DNA of 64,000 bases. Origin: Diplonema papillatum. Lineage: Eukaryota; Euglenozoa; Diplonemea; Diplonemida; Diplonemidae. Below the pieces are notes generated by a model. The model made no database searches. It was given only the letters and a program-made list of their open reading frames with translations, and was not told where the DNA came from. The stretch spans positions 124,001 through 188,000 of the forward strand of contig JAPJBO010000349.1 in NCBI GenBank assembly GCA_030068145.1, in the 5' to 3' direction. Both the position numbers and the translations under genes were made by a program. Below, piece by piece: positions 19,246 through 28,748 of this stretch (the first letter of the stretch is position 1; the number at the start of each line of letters is the position of its first letter).

Positions 19246-19910
19246 CTGAAATTGGGCCAGGCTATTAGCTTCATTTTTCCTCAGTTTTCCAAATTCCGTC
19301 TCAATAGCCAATTTGCTTTTCCCGCTCTGAAATCGAAGCCTTTGATTATTTAGGCCACCCGAACCTTCCAAAAGGGGGGGTCCCTGGCAAACGGTACGGT
19401 ACATTCAGGTGGAGAACGAGTTTGCACTTCTCAGTCCGTTTGTCGCGTAAGACATACGCCCAACGTACTGGGACCCTCGCCCCGCTTCCCCTGGTGCGAA
19501 CTCCTGAAGCCAACAGCCCATTTCAAATTCATCCACCACTCAGATAGTGTGTGCTGGCAAATCATTGGCACGAGTAGATGCAGACCGGAGATCACACGGA
19601 ACAAGGCACTTGTGTCAACTCGGAGAGAATCTGTCAATAATTCCGGGCTGCTTCTGAGCCTCGACTCTCTCACTCGGCTCAGCACCCGCGGCAGCCCCAA
19701 ACTTCTGCCAGCCAGCCCACCATCGGCGACCCACCGATGGCCAGCCCTTGACCGCCAGTAACCCACGCCTCCACCGGACCCCCACGACTTTTTTCATCGA
19801 AGGTCTTTTTTCGCACTTTTCTTATATTTTTTGAGCCGCCCAGATTTCCAAATTCCGTCAGCTGACGGAATTTGGAATGGGAAGCTAATGCCCTGAATTG
19901 GGCAGAAAGT
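19246..19910. repeat. Inverted terminal segments of a small element
   Basis: AAATTGGGCCAGGC, TATTAGCTTC and TTTTCCAAATTCCGTC at 19246-19303 recur inverted at 19861-19905 (GACGGAATTTGG, GAAGCTAATG, CCCTGAATTGGGC). A further GCTGAAATTGGGCAGG lies at 18630. The interior has no recognised gene. Confidence 0.6.
19846..19877. repeat. Perfect 32-bp palindrome
   Basis: The left half is TTCCAAATTCCGTCAG and the right half its exact reverse complement, centred on CAGCTG. It joins two inverted copies of the terminal motif of the surrounding element. Confidence 0.9.
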
Positions 19911-20034
19911 GTGGAACAGCAGTATTTACTTTATTTCGCGCCCGAACTTTTTTATGCTTGCCAAATGACTCTGGCGCGCCACGGGTCATTTTTTGAAGAG
20001 TGGCGGAGGGGGTCCGCCCCACCTTTCCTGATGT

Positions 20035-20105
20035 TTCGACTGCGTGCCAGAGGGCGCGGAGGGCTGGCCGGTAGCGCCGGATGCCCGGTTTTCCCGAAGT
20101 TGTTT
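20035..20105 (-). pseudogene. ADPRM gene fragment
   Basis: GAGGGCGCGGAGGGC, CGGTAGCGCCGGATGC and CGGTTTTCCCGAA match 10079-10135 inside the ADPRM gene (codons 43-60 region) at most positions, with one inserted base in GATGCCCGG. Flanks do not match. It is an isolated exon-internal fragment about 10 kb from the parent. Confidence 0.8.
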
Positions 20106-20735
20106 TTCAGGTGTGATGCGTTGCGATCCGCTGCACTTTCTCTCGGATTCGGTATCGAAGAGCAGGTGGGTGACCCTTGGTCTGAATTCAATGAAATAGA
20201 CTTTCTGAAATCGCTCGCCTGAAGCGGATCATCGCTTCGTCGTTCATGAAAAACTAAGGAGACACAAATCTGGCAGGTGCACATGCGACATCGGGGGGGG
20301 CTAGGACTGCAAGAGGAAGATTGCGGCAAGAAGTGCAACGCAGTGGGTGGGGTGTGTGAGGGCCAGCAGCTGGACAATGCCCACGCAGGAGTCGGGCGGG
20401 CGAGAAAAAGGCCGCCAGGGATAGATAGAACTTCTTAATGCTTTCACGAGCGCACACAAGAAACAAGAGCGTCACTCGCAAAACCGCGGCTGATACAAAA
20501 CTAATGATGATGATGGCGGGAAGAGAGGTTTGCTTTCGTTGAACCTGGTCAATATCACGCGAATCTAGATTTAGGACGCGATTGGAAGCGCCAGACAAGC
20601 TTCTGACTTCCTCCAACATTTCATGTTTGGTAAAAAGAAAAGTACTCCTCCCCCACCTGCATCAGGTTCGCGCTACACATCCATCGAGGCGCTGATGAAG
20701 AAGGACTGACCCCTGTTCCTGTCTGCTGCGTCCAT
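20106..20735. other. No supported gene
   Basis: Short frames only; nothing recognised. Confidence 0.4.
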
Positions 20736-20740
20736 TGCGT

Positions 20741-21290
20741 TTGAAGAAGCGTGGCTGCGTATCTGCCGTCAGCTTGCACCGCCTGTTCAGCGATGTACCG
20801 GTGGCGGTTGTATCGGTTCCGCTTGCGTTTCCGGACTATCTGAGAGGACAACTATTATCTGGTATAGCTTGCGTCAGCTTGAATTTCAACCAGCGCTGCC
20901 CTCCTTCCATCCGTGGGTTCTCGTTGTCTCCTTTCTGCATGTTGCAGGCGATGACTTTTGGTGTCGCCGAAACGTCGGTCCGATGTTGACATGACACCAC
21001 GTGGGGTAAAATGCGCCCCTTGCGAAGAAGCGTGGCTACGGTATCTGTCGTGCTTCAGCTTGCACCGCCTGTCCAGCAAACAGGTTCGGTGGCGGTTGTC
21101 TCGGGTTCTCCGGCTCGTGTCGAACACCACTGTTCACGATGAACAGACACGAGCAGTGGAGTCAGATGGGCTATCGACGTCCATCGCGAAGCACGGCTAC
21201 GCGTATCTGTCGTGCTTCAGCTTGCACCGCCTGTCCAGCAAAGCTTCGGTGGCGGTTGCCTCGGTTCCGTCGCGCCTGCGTTTCCGGCCC
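20741..21290 (-). repeat. Three partial copies of a gene 3' end
   Basis: The block GAAGCGTGGCTRCG...TCAGCTTGCACCGCCTGTYCAGC...GGTGGCGGTTG occurs near 20741-20840, 21027-21120 and 21187-21290. The third is the actual 3' end of the gene at 21197-21691 (LLDRRCKLKHDRYA). The other two are displaced copies separated by unrelated DNA. Confidence 0.8.
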
Positions 21291-21691
21291 GTGCCCAAGT
21301 CGCCATACACGGAAATGGGGTCGACCTCCTTGCTCGTCTGCAGCTTCTTCAGCACCCGTTTGTTGCCCTTCGCGTCGTCTGCGGTGAGCCCACTCCCCCC
21401 GTCGTCGGCGATCAGCGCCTCGAGACGAGCCTTCGCCGCTTCCTTCTCGGGCTTGCTCCGGAAGCTCTGCGCCTCTTCCCACCGCGAAAGCTCGACCTCG
21501 GCCCCGATCTGCATACGCAGTTCGGCCAGCTTCGCCGCCTTCTCCGCCGCCGGCAGGCTCGGGTCGGTTTCGACCGCCGCGATCTCCTTCAGCGCTGCCT
21601 TCTTCCGGTCGCTGTCGGGCCGGTTCTTTGCGGACGCGTCCGCCTTCCTGGGCTTGTCCCCCTTCAGCTTCAGCTTCCCGCCTTTCAACAT
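21197..21691 (-). CDS. Hypothetical Lys/Glu/Ala-rich protein
   Basis: 164 residues from the ATG at 21691; the frame is open further upstream but that part lies in repeat DNA. The start reads MLKGGKLKLKGDKPRK, a basic KLKLKG phrase reminiscent of FAM32A N-termini, but the rest does not match that family. Residues 25-125 are charged and helical (AALKEIAAVETDPSLPAAEK, RWEEAQSFRSKPEKEAAKAR) and likely a single helix or coiled coil. The C-terminus has a basic GRKRRRDG patch that could target the nucleus. Codon use is GC-rich and regular. No function is assigned. Two partial copies of its 3' end lie downstream. Confidence 0.55.
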   Translation of the reverse strand: MLKGGKLKLKGDKPRKADASAKNRPDSDRKKAALKEIAAVETDPSLPAAEKAAKLAELRMQIGAEVELSRWEEAQSFRSKPEKEAAKARLEALIADDGGSGLTADDAKGNKRVLKKLQTSKEVDPISVYGDLGTGRKRRRDGTEATATEALLDRRCKLKHDRYA

Positions 21692-21795
21692 GCCCCAGAC
21701 ACTTAACGTCGATCCGACGGTCGGATGCCTTATGTGCCCCTTTTTTTGCGTTCCCTTTTTCGCAGTAGTGGTTGATTGTAAACTTAAAAGAGAAT

Positions 21796-21985
21796 GCTGG
21801 CAGCGTGTTTGGGAGGAGATTAGCCTAACGATCATGTTCACGCTTGCTGGCAGCGTAGAATAGCCTAACGATCATGTTCACGCTTGCTGGCAGCGTGTTT
21901 GGGAGGAGATTAGCCTAACGATCATGTTCGCCTGCTGGCAGCGTGTTTGGGAGCAGATTAGCCTAACGATCATGTTCACGGTTTG
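21796..21985. repeat. Tandem repeat, about 48-60 bp unit, four copies
   Basis: The unit is GCTGGCAGCGTGTTTGGGAG + GAGATTAGCCTAACGATCAT + GTTCACG. The second copy lacks the TTTGGGAGGAG portion. One isolated inverted copy of the core occurs at 55214-55250 (GTTAGACTAATCTTCTTCC and onward), so the unit is dispersed as well. Confidence 0.85.
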
Positions 21986-22024
21986 CCTAAGGCCTCGTTG
22001 CCGTGGTAATTTTGGACTTTGCGG

Positions 22025-22140
22025 TGCCGTGCCCCGAGGGTTTGGAAGAACGTGCTTGGAATGGTCGGTCATCAGCGCGGAGACTGAGTATCTGCAGACA
22101 GGACAGCCGTGTGAGTCTGGTGCTGTTCGTAGCGCGTGAA
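22025..22140. repeat. Family B-related repeat
   Basis: GGAAGAACGTGCTTGGAATG, ATCAGCGCGGA, TGAGTATCTGCAGACAGGAC and GTGAGTCTGG relate this block to copies at 28240-28680 and 58585-58760. Confidence 0.55.
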
Positions 22141-22285
22141 CCACTCCTCACCCTTGCCAATGACGTACTGACACTCTGTTCGGTGTCCTAGAAGACGGTA
22201 AACTCAGACGGACTCCGTGCTTGCTAGCCTCGGTTCTTGTCTGTGTGACCACGGTTTCCAAGTACGTCTGTCGCTACGTGCTCGA
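22141..22285. repeat. Inverted partner of 23447-23600
   Basis: Read in reverse complement this block gives GCGACAGACGTACTTGGAAA, CCGTGGTCACACAGACAAG, GGCTAGCAAGCACGGAGTCC and CACCGAACAGAGTGTCAGTA, the same series found on the plus strand at 23447-23600. Confidence 0.85.
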
Positions 22286-22644
22286 TTTCGACTCATGCGT
22301 CACAGCCAGGACCCATCGGGGACCCACAGCTGTTCTGTAACGGATGCTGAAAAGGGATCGAGTAACCGCAATGCAGGGGCTTCCTACTCAGCGCGGTTGC
22401 AAACGCCCCGAAAGGCAACTAACCGTGGGGGGCGGAGAAACAGACGCGCGAGAAAAGGCGGCGGCTGGTGGAAACCACGGCAACGCAGTCAATGCTCCTC
22501 TTAAGTCTTTTCTTTTTTGAGGATTCCGCGAGTTGTAAAATCACAACGGGGCGGCGACTCCCCTCTCTATCTCCAGCCTCCGCCGCAATAGGCACCGGGC
22601 GGCCCCTCTGAGTATGTTTCTGTACACGATGGAGTTCAGCCCAG
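22286..22644. other. No supported gene
   Basis: Nothing recognised beyond short frames. Confidence 0.35.
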
Positions 22645-22960
22645 CCTAGAAGCTGGAAATACTCGAGGGGCTGCCTTGTGCTTATTTCGAAGGATGCTAG
22701 AGGAGGAGAACCCCAATACAACTACAGAGTGTGTCTTTTCGAACGCTTACGCCCATCCACTTACAACTACAGAGTGGGTCTTTTCGAACGCTTACGCCCA
22801 TCCACTTACAACTACAGAGTGGGTCTTTTCGAACGCTTACGCCCATCCACTAAACCCAGTTTTACCTGTGTGTCGTGTGGGCCACAGCACTCCTCCTGTC
22901 GAGATTTCGCAACTGGCAGCCTCCTTCAAGTGTTTCCTACAAAGCAGGTTCACAAAATAA
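22645..22960. repeat. Dispersed repeat family A, with internal 45-bp triplication
   Basis: AAATACTCGAGGGGCTGCCT, TGTGCTTATTTCGAAGGATG and following bases match 8180 and 50178. Within it a 45-bp unit (ACAACTACAGAGTGGGTC, TTTTCGAACGCTTACGCCC, ATCCACTT) is repeated three times from 22719 to 22852. Confidence 0.75.
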
Positions 22961-23253
22961 AGAGGCTGCCAAAAAAAAGCGGATGTGGTACGTTCGTGGG
23001 TAAAACGTGCACCCCGAAAAGCGGGTGTGAAGTGTACCCACAACTTCGTGTGTCCGGCTTGGAGGGCGGAGCCGTGCGGTTTCTTTCTCCCCTTCTCCTC
23101 ACCCCGTCTTTCCGCGCCGACGCGAGCGGAGCAACTGCCAACCGGTTCTAGTAAACCAGTGGAGCAATCGTTCACAAACGGGGGCATCAGAGGGCGGCGG
23201 CGGTACGGCTAATTGTCCAAGCCTGTCAGTCTATCCAATGCGGACTGGCGCGA
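22961..23253. other. No supported gene
   Basis: Contains an A-run (22970-22980) and GC-rich DNA; nothing recognised. Confidence 0.35.
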
Positions 23254-23439
23254 GTGCGGACACCGCTTTGTCTAACCCGGTGGCTATTATGTTTCATTCT
23301 TCTTCTGTGTGCGGCTACTACCGAGTCGCAGCCGTCGAACAAGGTTCACCTCCTCGGAGACCGAGTTAACATACGTTGCCAGCCTTCTTCCATCGGGGGG
23401 CTGGCCATCTGGAGGTCATGGGTGAGGCCAGATGCATGA
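23254..23439 (+). CDS. Possible small secreted protein or first exon
   Basis: 61 codons. The N-terminus (MRTPLCLTRWLLCFILLLCA followed by ATTESQPSN) looks like a signal peptide with a plausible cleavage after ATTES. The remaining 35 residues have no recognised domain. It overlaps the start of repeat-rich DNA, so it may be chance or the first exon of something not visible. Confidence 0.25.
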   Translation: MRTPLCLTRWLLCFILLLCAATTESQPSNKVHLLGDRVNIRCQPSSIGGLAIWRSWVRPDA

Positions 23440-23446
23440 GTCGAAA

Positions 23447-23600
23447 CCAAGTACGTAGCGACAGACGTGTACCTAGAAACCGTGGTCACGCAGACAAGAC
23501 CCCAGGCTAGCAAGCACGGAGTCCATCTGAGTTCACTGTCTTCTCGGACACCGAACAGAGTGTCAGTGTAGAGTACGTCATCGGCAAGGGTGAGGTGTCG
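23447..23600. repeat. Inverted partner of 22141-22285 (family F)
   Basis: GCGACAGACGTGTACCTAGA, AACCGTGGTCACGCAGACAAG-type sequence, GGCTAGCAAGCACGGAG and onward. Shorter derivatives of the same block recur at 23943-24010, 24128-24180, 24430-24480 and 24608-24668. Confidence 0.85.
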
Positions 23601-23954
23601 TGGTTTTGGTCCGGCTTCCGACCACGACAAGTGGCAAGTACCAAGAAGCCGTCAATTTACCGGCGAGGCACAAAGGCTCACCTTTTGCTACCGGTGAGCA
23701 ATGGGTGAGCTGCACCATGGATAGCCAGGAGGAGTCGTAGTCTCGGTCAGGCTTCCGACCGAAATGAATCACACAAGGCTCACTGTGGAGGCACCAACGC
23801 CTCTCTCCACGCATTGGGCGAACTCCGTCTCACTCGTTGCGTTCTTGCCGATGCGGGACTTCGTTGTAATGGCGTTCTCTACTACTAACGCCTCGACCCT
23901 TCCATCCTCGTTGTATTGCAAGGTCTCTCCAGCGAGGCAACAGATGTGTACCGA

Positions 23955-24930
23955 GAAACCGTGGACTTACACCGGCTAGTACAAAAGGCTAGCAAGCCCG
24001 GTGTCTGTCAGGGTTACCTTTCTTTACCGGGTGAGCGACGTGTCAGCCTATAGCCATCGGTGAGCTGTGGCATGCATGGTCATGAGGTATGGTGGTCGCG
24101 GTCGGGCTTCCGACTGAGGTTAGTGTCGACCGACGTGTACCGAGAACCCGTGGTCACACACAAAGGCTAGCTAGCACGCCTACCAGGGGAAACGTCAGGA
24201 TTCGGATGCTCGGCCACGCCCCGCCAGTGTCGTACCTCTCGCGAAGAGGCGAGGAACGGTCGGCGAGGAGGTGGAAGATGCTCGAGTACTGGTGGCCGTA
24301 CACGATCCGGAGACTGTGTCGAAAACGTGGTAAATCCGGGTCCACCAGTACGGTGAAGTGACGGCGTCGGGTTGGCGCGCATCTGACTGCTGTGCCGATG
24401 AGCGCGGGGAGGATGCCCTTGAAGTAACTCCACGTGCTGCACGTGGACTTACACCGGTTAGCACAAAGGCTAGCAAACACGGTCTGTCAGCGTTCACCTT
24501 CGACTACCGGGTGAGCGACGTGTCAGCCTGCAGTCATCGGTGAGCTGTGGCATGCATGGTCATGAGGTATGGTGGTCGCGGTCGGGCTTCCGACTGAGTT
24601 ACGTGGCGACCGACGTGTACCGAGAAACCGTGGTCACACACAGCTTGGCGCAAAGGCTAGCTAGCACGCCTGCCAGGGGAAACGTCAGGATTCGGATGCT
24701 CGGCCACGCACCGCCAGTGTCGTACCTCTCGCGAAGAGGCGAGGAACGGTCGGCGAGGAGGTGGAAGATGCTCGAATACTGGTGGCCGTACACGATCATG
24801 AGCGCGGAGACTGTGTCGAAAACGTGGTAAACCGGGGTCCACCAGTACGGCGAAGTGCCGGCGCGTCGGGTTGGCGCGCATCTGACTGCCGTGCCGATGA
24901 GCGCGGGGAGGATGCCCTTGAAGTAACCCC
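23955..24930. repeat. Tandem segmental duplication, unit about 480 bp, two copies
   Basis: Copy 1 starts at the GTGGACTTACACCGGCTAG near 23961 and copy 2 at GTGGACTTACACCGGTTAG near 24442. Both contain GTGAGCTGTGGCATGCATGG, GCGGTCGGGCTTCCGACTGA, GGAAGATGCTCGA(G/A)TACTGG and GATGCCCTTGAAGTAAC in order. Copy 1 carries a fragment (minus, 24440-24195) of the gene at 24667-25162. Confidence 0.85.
24195..24440 (-). pseudogene. Partial copy of the membrane protein gene at 24667-25162
   Basis: Encodes the same run as the parent (FKGILPALIGTAVR, YGHQYSSIFHLLADRSS, ERYDTGGAWPSIRIL) with frame changes (one base fewer around CGGCGTCGGG) and a deletion around DTVSALM. It lacks the upstream part. Confidence 0.75.
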
Positions 24931-25162
24931 ACGTGCTGCTTCGCATGAACGGCATGGCCGCATACGTCAGCGGGCACGCGGGGCCCAAGCTGGACTCGGC
25001 GAACACCATCATCGCGCGCAGAGGCGACACCACAAGCATGGCACACAGGCGGGACAACACAAAAGACGCGTACGCAATCGATGACCTCGCCTCCGATGAA
25101 ACGTTGTTCCTCCACCCCCGGTCCGGCGTCAGCGACTTCAAGCTCATCTCGAAAAAGTCATC
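24667..25162 (-). CDS. Fragment of a putative multi-pass membrane protein
   Basis: The frame reads DDFFEMSLKSLTPDRGWRNN at the start, then hydrophobic segments around FVLSRLCAMLVVSPLRAMMV and GPACPLTYAAMPFM, then WGYFKGILPALIGTAVRCAP, PYWWTPVYHVF and YGHQYSSIFHLL. The alternation of membrane helices and a basic loop (TAVRCAPTRRAGT) resembles the C-terminal part of membrane-bound family-2 glycosyltransferases, but no catalytic motif is included, so this is a guess. A possible splice acceptor (CACGCAG) precedes the start. The 3' side runs into family F repeats, suggesting the gene end has been lost or replaced. It could be a pseudogene. Confidence 0.35.
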
Positions 25163-25690
25163 TGCGTGGTGGGGTCGTTTTCTCAGTTCGCACTTCTCGC
25201 TCTCTCGGAGACACTTTTGAAAAAGATAAGTGTGTGGGGTCCCAATTTCAGGTATTAAAATTTCGTTTGCAATACTCAAATTTCGTCTGCATAGGAGCAC
25301 TAGATTGTGTGAGGACAATTTTGTCTGAGAGCAAACCCTGAGATTTTGGCATGATGCTCTCGAGTACAGGGTCCCTGTTTTTGCATCTGCACATGTGTTC
25401 ACTTTCGGGCATGTAGGAGACGACAGTGCACTTCGGGCGAAGTGCTCTGCAGTGGGGCCAGTTTTACGTGAAATCCTCGTACCTAGATGACATGCTGCCC
25501 AAACAAGAAGAATCTAAGAATAGGTAGGATACCCCCACGTGCACAGCATCGTACTTTGCCAGCAGTTTTCCCCTCCTTTCCTCCTTTTGGTGTCGACAGA
25601 GGTCGCCGGGAAGGGCCAGAGGCGTGGCTCCTCCCCTGCGAGTCCGCGGTGTACACTTCCATTGTACACATTCCACCTTTTGTGCGAAAG
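25163..25690. other. No supported gene
   Basis: AT-richer DNA with TTCAGGTATTAAAATTTCG and short frames; nothing recognised. Confidence 0.4.
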
Positions 25691-25694
25691 CGCG

Positions 25695-26120
25695 TCAAGT
25701 GCGACAGTCTAAAGGTGAACGGTTGAAAAGGCGCATACTGGCTAGAGCTGTGCTGGCTATTTGGACGAGAGCCTGGTAAAACAATCCCCGCCATAGCGAC
25801 AAGATGCCCTGATCAAGGATCGCAGAGAAAGCTTCGGGGACAGTCAAGCCGTGCACTTGCTGCACGCTGCGTATCCGGCAGAAAGGCTGGGAGACAGCCA
25901 CCTCAGCGAGCACAGTGAGGAGGGATTTTAGGGAGTTGACGTTGAAGCTGTTGCTGTCATCCGAGTCGTCGCCGTCGTGCTGGTCGACCTGCAGCTCGAT
26001 CCTGTCGATCGCCACCGCCACATCTCCGCCCGCCGCGCGCAACACGTGCAGCACCACGTGCACGGGCAACGCAAACTCTTGGCACAACGCCTCGACTGTT
26101 TGCGTCTCGACGTCACTCAT
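25695..26120 (-). CDS. UBA-like domain protein with mitochondrial-carrier-like segment
   Basis: 141 residues from the ATG at 26120. Residues 8-42 (TVEALCQEFALPVHVVLHVL, RAAGGDVAVAIDRI) fit the three-helix UBA/CUE fold, including the G-G-D-V-x-x-A-I-D turn, which normally binds ubiquitin. An acidic linker (DQHDGDDSDDSN) follows. Residues 62-130 contain VSQPFCRIR and ILDQGILSLWRGLFYQALVQ, which resemble half of a mitochondrial-carrier repeat (P-x-x-x-x-R then G-x-x-x-L-W-R-G). The carrier part is incomplete, so further exons downstream are possible, though none were found. A decayed copy of the UBA region lies at 26284-26440. Confidence 0.5.
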   Translation of the reverse strand: MSDVETQTVEALCQEFALPVHVVLHVLRAAGGDVAVAIDRIELQVDQHDGDDSDDSNSFNVNSLKSLLTVLAEVAVSQPFCRIRSVQQVHGLTVPEAFSAILDQGILSLWRGLFYQALVQIASTALASMRLFNRSPLDCRT

Positions 26121-26283
26121 GCCACGGGCGCAGGAACACCCCCCCGCTTCCTGTTCATTTCGATTGGTTTAGGAGGTCAGTTTTCGAAAGTCTCCAGTTG
26201 ATGGCAGAGGCTTTTATGGGGCGAAAGTAGGAGTGCCACCCCACAACACTTGCGCAGCAAACTTGCAACAGTCAAAATGCAGT

Positions 26284-26440
26284 GTAGCTAGGAGAGCATC
26301 AAGTCCGGCGTGTTGAGATTATTGAAGATAGTGCCGTCGTGTTGGTGGAGAGAGATGGATCCGACAATCGCCATCTCGCCCGCTGCGCGCAACACATGCG
26401 ACTCCACGTGCACGGGCAACTCACCTCTCCCGACGCTCGA
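26284..26440 (-). pseudogene. Decayed copy of the UBA-like region
   Basis: Read from 26440 the frame gives GELPVHVESHVLRAAGEMAI, then ISLHQHDGTIFNN, aligning with ALPVHVVLHVLRAAGGDVAV and the D/N-rich linker of the gene at 25695-26120. It is truncated at both ends. Confidence 0.7.
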
Positions 26441-26870
26441 AGCCCTTCCGTTTCCTGTACAGATAGAGGAATTCGGTCCGGTGGAACTCGGTCGTCCGCG
26501 TATTCCTTATGGTGACCATCCTCGCAATAAGGCTCCGGCGGCTGCTGGGTAGCAAGAAAAGTGGAGCGAAGGAAAGAAGGAGAGCCCGCTGGCAGTTGGC
26601 AACTGTTTTCATCTAGTACAACAAAAAAAAGAAGAAAGGAAAAGAATGGAAAAGAAGAAGAACGAAATACTGCCGAACTTTTTTTTAAGAGTTCGCACTT
26701 GACAGGTTTGCAGTGGCGCAAGAAAACAAACGGGGGGAAAGCAGAACTGGAAATACAACTGCCTCATTGACAGAACAAGACGTCGTAAAATACGTGACGT
26801 CATTTGCGAGTGGCAGTGGCGGGTCCTACAGTAACTAGCCAATCCAGTACGGCGGGGCTACTGACGTGGG
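26441..26870. other. No supported gene
   Basis: Purine-rich A/G run at 26615-26690, otherwise short frames only. Confidence 0.4.
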
Positions 26871-26871
26871 G

Positions 26872-28330
26872 GCATGCAAGAACGTGCTTGAGTTTTCCTC
26901 GACACTGTGCCTTATCTGCGCCGCGTTCGGTGTTCTTCCGAGACTGGGGTCTCCTTCTTTTGGTCGCCTGGTCTTGCAGCTTGTTGGCCCGGAATAGCTG
27001 TTTCGTTATGCGCCACCTCGGCTCTCCGAGGCCGACCATCACTACCATCAGCATGCTATTTGAGCATTCGCGGACAAGACAGCGAGGGCTGTTTGCAGCT
27101 CTTCACGTGCTAACGAGCATGGAAGACCCTCGTCTCGGGCAGACGCCTCCCTACGAAAGTGCCTGAGCAAAGAGCTAGAAAATTCAAGGCACTCACCCTA
27201 CTTTGTGACTGCGACTCGTTAGCATTGTTGTTGCGGTGGCAATCTGCAAAATAAAGCACTCCCCAGCGTACAGTGAAAATGAGGTCGGCGGGGTCGTAGT
27301 GTGTAGGGTGCTGAAGGGAGGGGATTGCAAGAACGTGCTTGGAATGGTTACGTGCTCAACGCCGCACTGGTCCATTTGCACTGTGTTCGGTCCTGTAAGC
27401 CACGGACACGTGAGGTATGTGTGGGGGGCACGGGCACTGAAGGGGGGAGAGAGATTTTTGTACAAAAGACAGCAAGTCGGGGGAATAGGGAAGGGGACAC
27501 GCGATCTATCTCTAAACGGAACTTGTTTGAAAATGGAACTGCGGAAGCAAAATAATGCGAGCGCGAACTGTGATGCCATCGTATCTACGTGCTGCCATGG
27601 ATATGCACCACGTACTAAGGTATGTCCTATTCGTAGGGATGAAGGATGGATCGATGTGGTGTCGTGTGTACCGCCATCCTACGGTGCTTCTCAGATGCGC
27701 TAAGCGGGCTAACATTCACCCCACCACGGGACTGATGCCAGTAAGCTCTTGTCATCCGTCCTAAGGGCTTCGGCAGCTAGTGGTACCACGTACCATTAAA
27801 GTTTGAAATACCGATTATTTTAGTTTTTTGTGTTTCTTGTTTCCGCAAGGACGGGGGGACATGCGGTGAAGCTAGCAATCTGCACGGCCATCCGACTGTT
27901 ACCTTATTGCAGATTCACTGGGGATGGAGGTGCAAAAACGCGTTTGGGATGATAGGTGCTCAATAAGCCACGAACCCGCCCTCATGCGTGTGGAACCAGT
28001 GAGTATCAATGTGCTTTGGGGAGATGGTAGGGTACTCGTACCTGTCCTGTATACTTATCATACGCATGACAAGTACGTGGGGGCACCCCGTAACAGAGGG
28101 CCGCGACCCTACCGAAGAAATAACCAAACCCTACTGCTGCGCAGGCACGCCGACGGGAGGTCCGCGAACTGTCGGGACGAAGCCGGCGGGGAGGCTGCAG
28201 GAGCGGCTGCCGCGCGCCCCGGTCTCTGGAGCTGCACGGGGGGGGAGTGCAAGAACGTGCTTGGGATGGATATGCGCTGCAACACACGCACTGGTCCCGT
28301 CTGCGCCGTGTTTTCGGTCCTTTAACCCCG
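26872..28330. repeat. Cluster of dispersed repeat family B
   Basis: Four copies in one direction: 26872-26945, 27318-27410, 27925-28000 and 28240-28330. Consensus phrases are TGCAAGAACGTGCTTGGAAT, GTGCTCAACRCCGCACTGG, TCCCGTCTGCGCCGTGTTCG and GTCCTTT. Other copies lie at 46925, 49785, 55655 and 58585. GGTCC-type ends and 70-100 bp length could suit a SINE-like or element-end sequence, but no clear pol III A/B boxes were seen. The DNA between copies has only short frames. Confidence 0.75.
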
Positions 28331-28439
28331 TACCGACCGGGCACCCTCGACTTTTTTCCGCGGGTTTGGGTCTACATCCTGGTCACGTCAGGTTGGCACC
28401 TTGTCGACTCCTCGAGGGGGGGAGCGGGATTTCCCGAGG

Positions 28440-28494
28440 TTCAAGGGCGGGAATAAAGAGATACGCCACATATAATTTCATTCCCGCCCTTGAA
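28440..28494. repeat. 15-bp stem hairpin
   Basis: TTCAAGGGCGGGAAT (28440-28454) and its exact reverse complement (28480-28494) enclose a 25-base AT-rich loop. It could act as a transcript-end structure or be an element end. Confidence 0.75.
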
Positions 28495-28748
28495 AGCTGT
28501 TTTCGACACACCTAACGCTACTTTCTGGCATATCTAAGAAATCATTTAATGGGCTGTTTAACGACCCCTGTGGAGGTCGCTGGTCGGTAAGGGGCTAAGG
28601 CTTAAAGTTTAAGCCACGGATACCATCATCAGCGCGGAACCTGAGTGCAGGCAGGACAGCGGCGTGAGTCTGGTTTGTCTAGCTCGGCACAGCTAGGACC
28701 ACCCGTGCTATCAGAGCACAGGCGAATCCGTCACGGGGAGGAGGCCCC
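28495..28748. other. 3' flank of the coiled-coil gene
   Basis: Contains ATCATCAGCGCGGAACCTGA and GGACAGCGGCGTGAGTCTGG, related to family B material at 22075. Nothing else was seen. Confidence 0.4.

Noticed and set aside
20958..21863. 301-codon plus-strand Ser/Ala-rich frame
   Set aside because: Antisense of the Lys/Glu-rich gene at 21197-21691 and its duplicated ends.
26872..28330. Family B copies as tRNA genes or tRNA-derived SINEs
   Set aside because: No cloverleaf or convincing A and B boxes could be drawn from the sequence.
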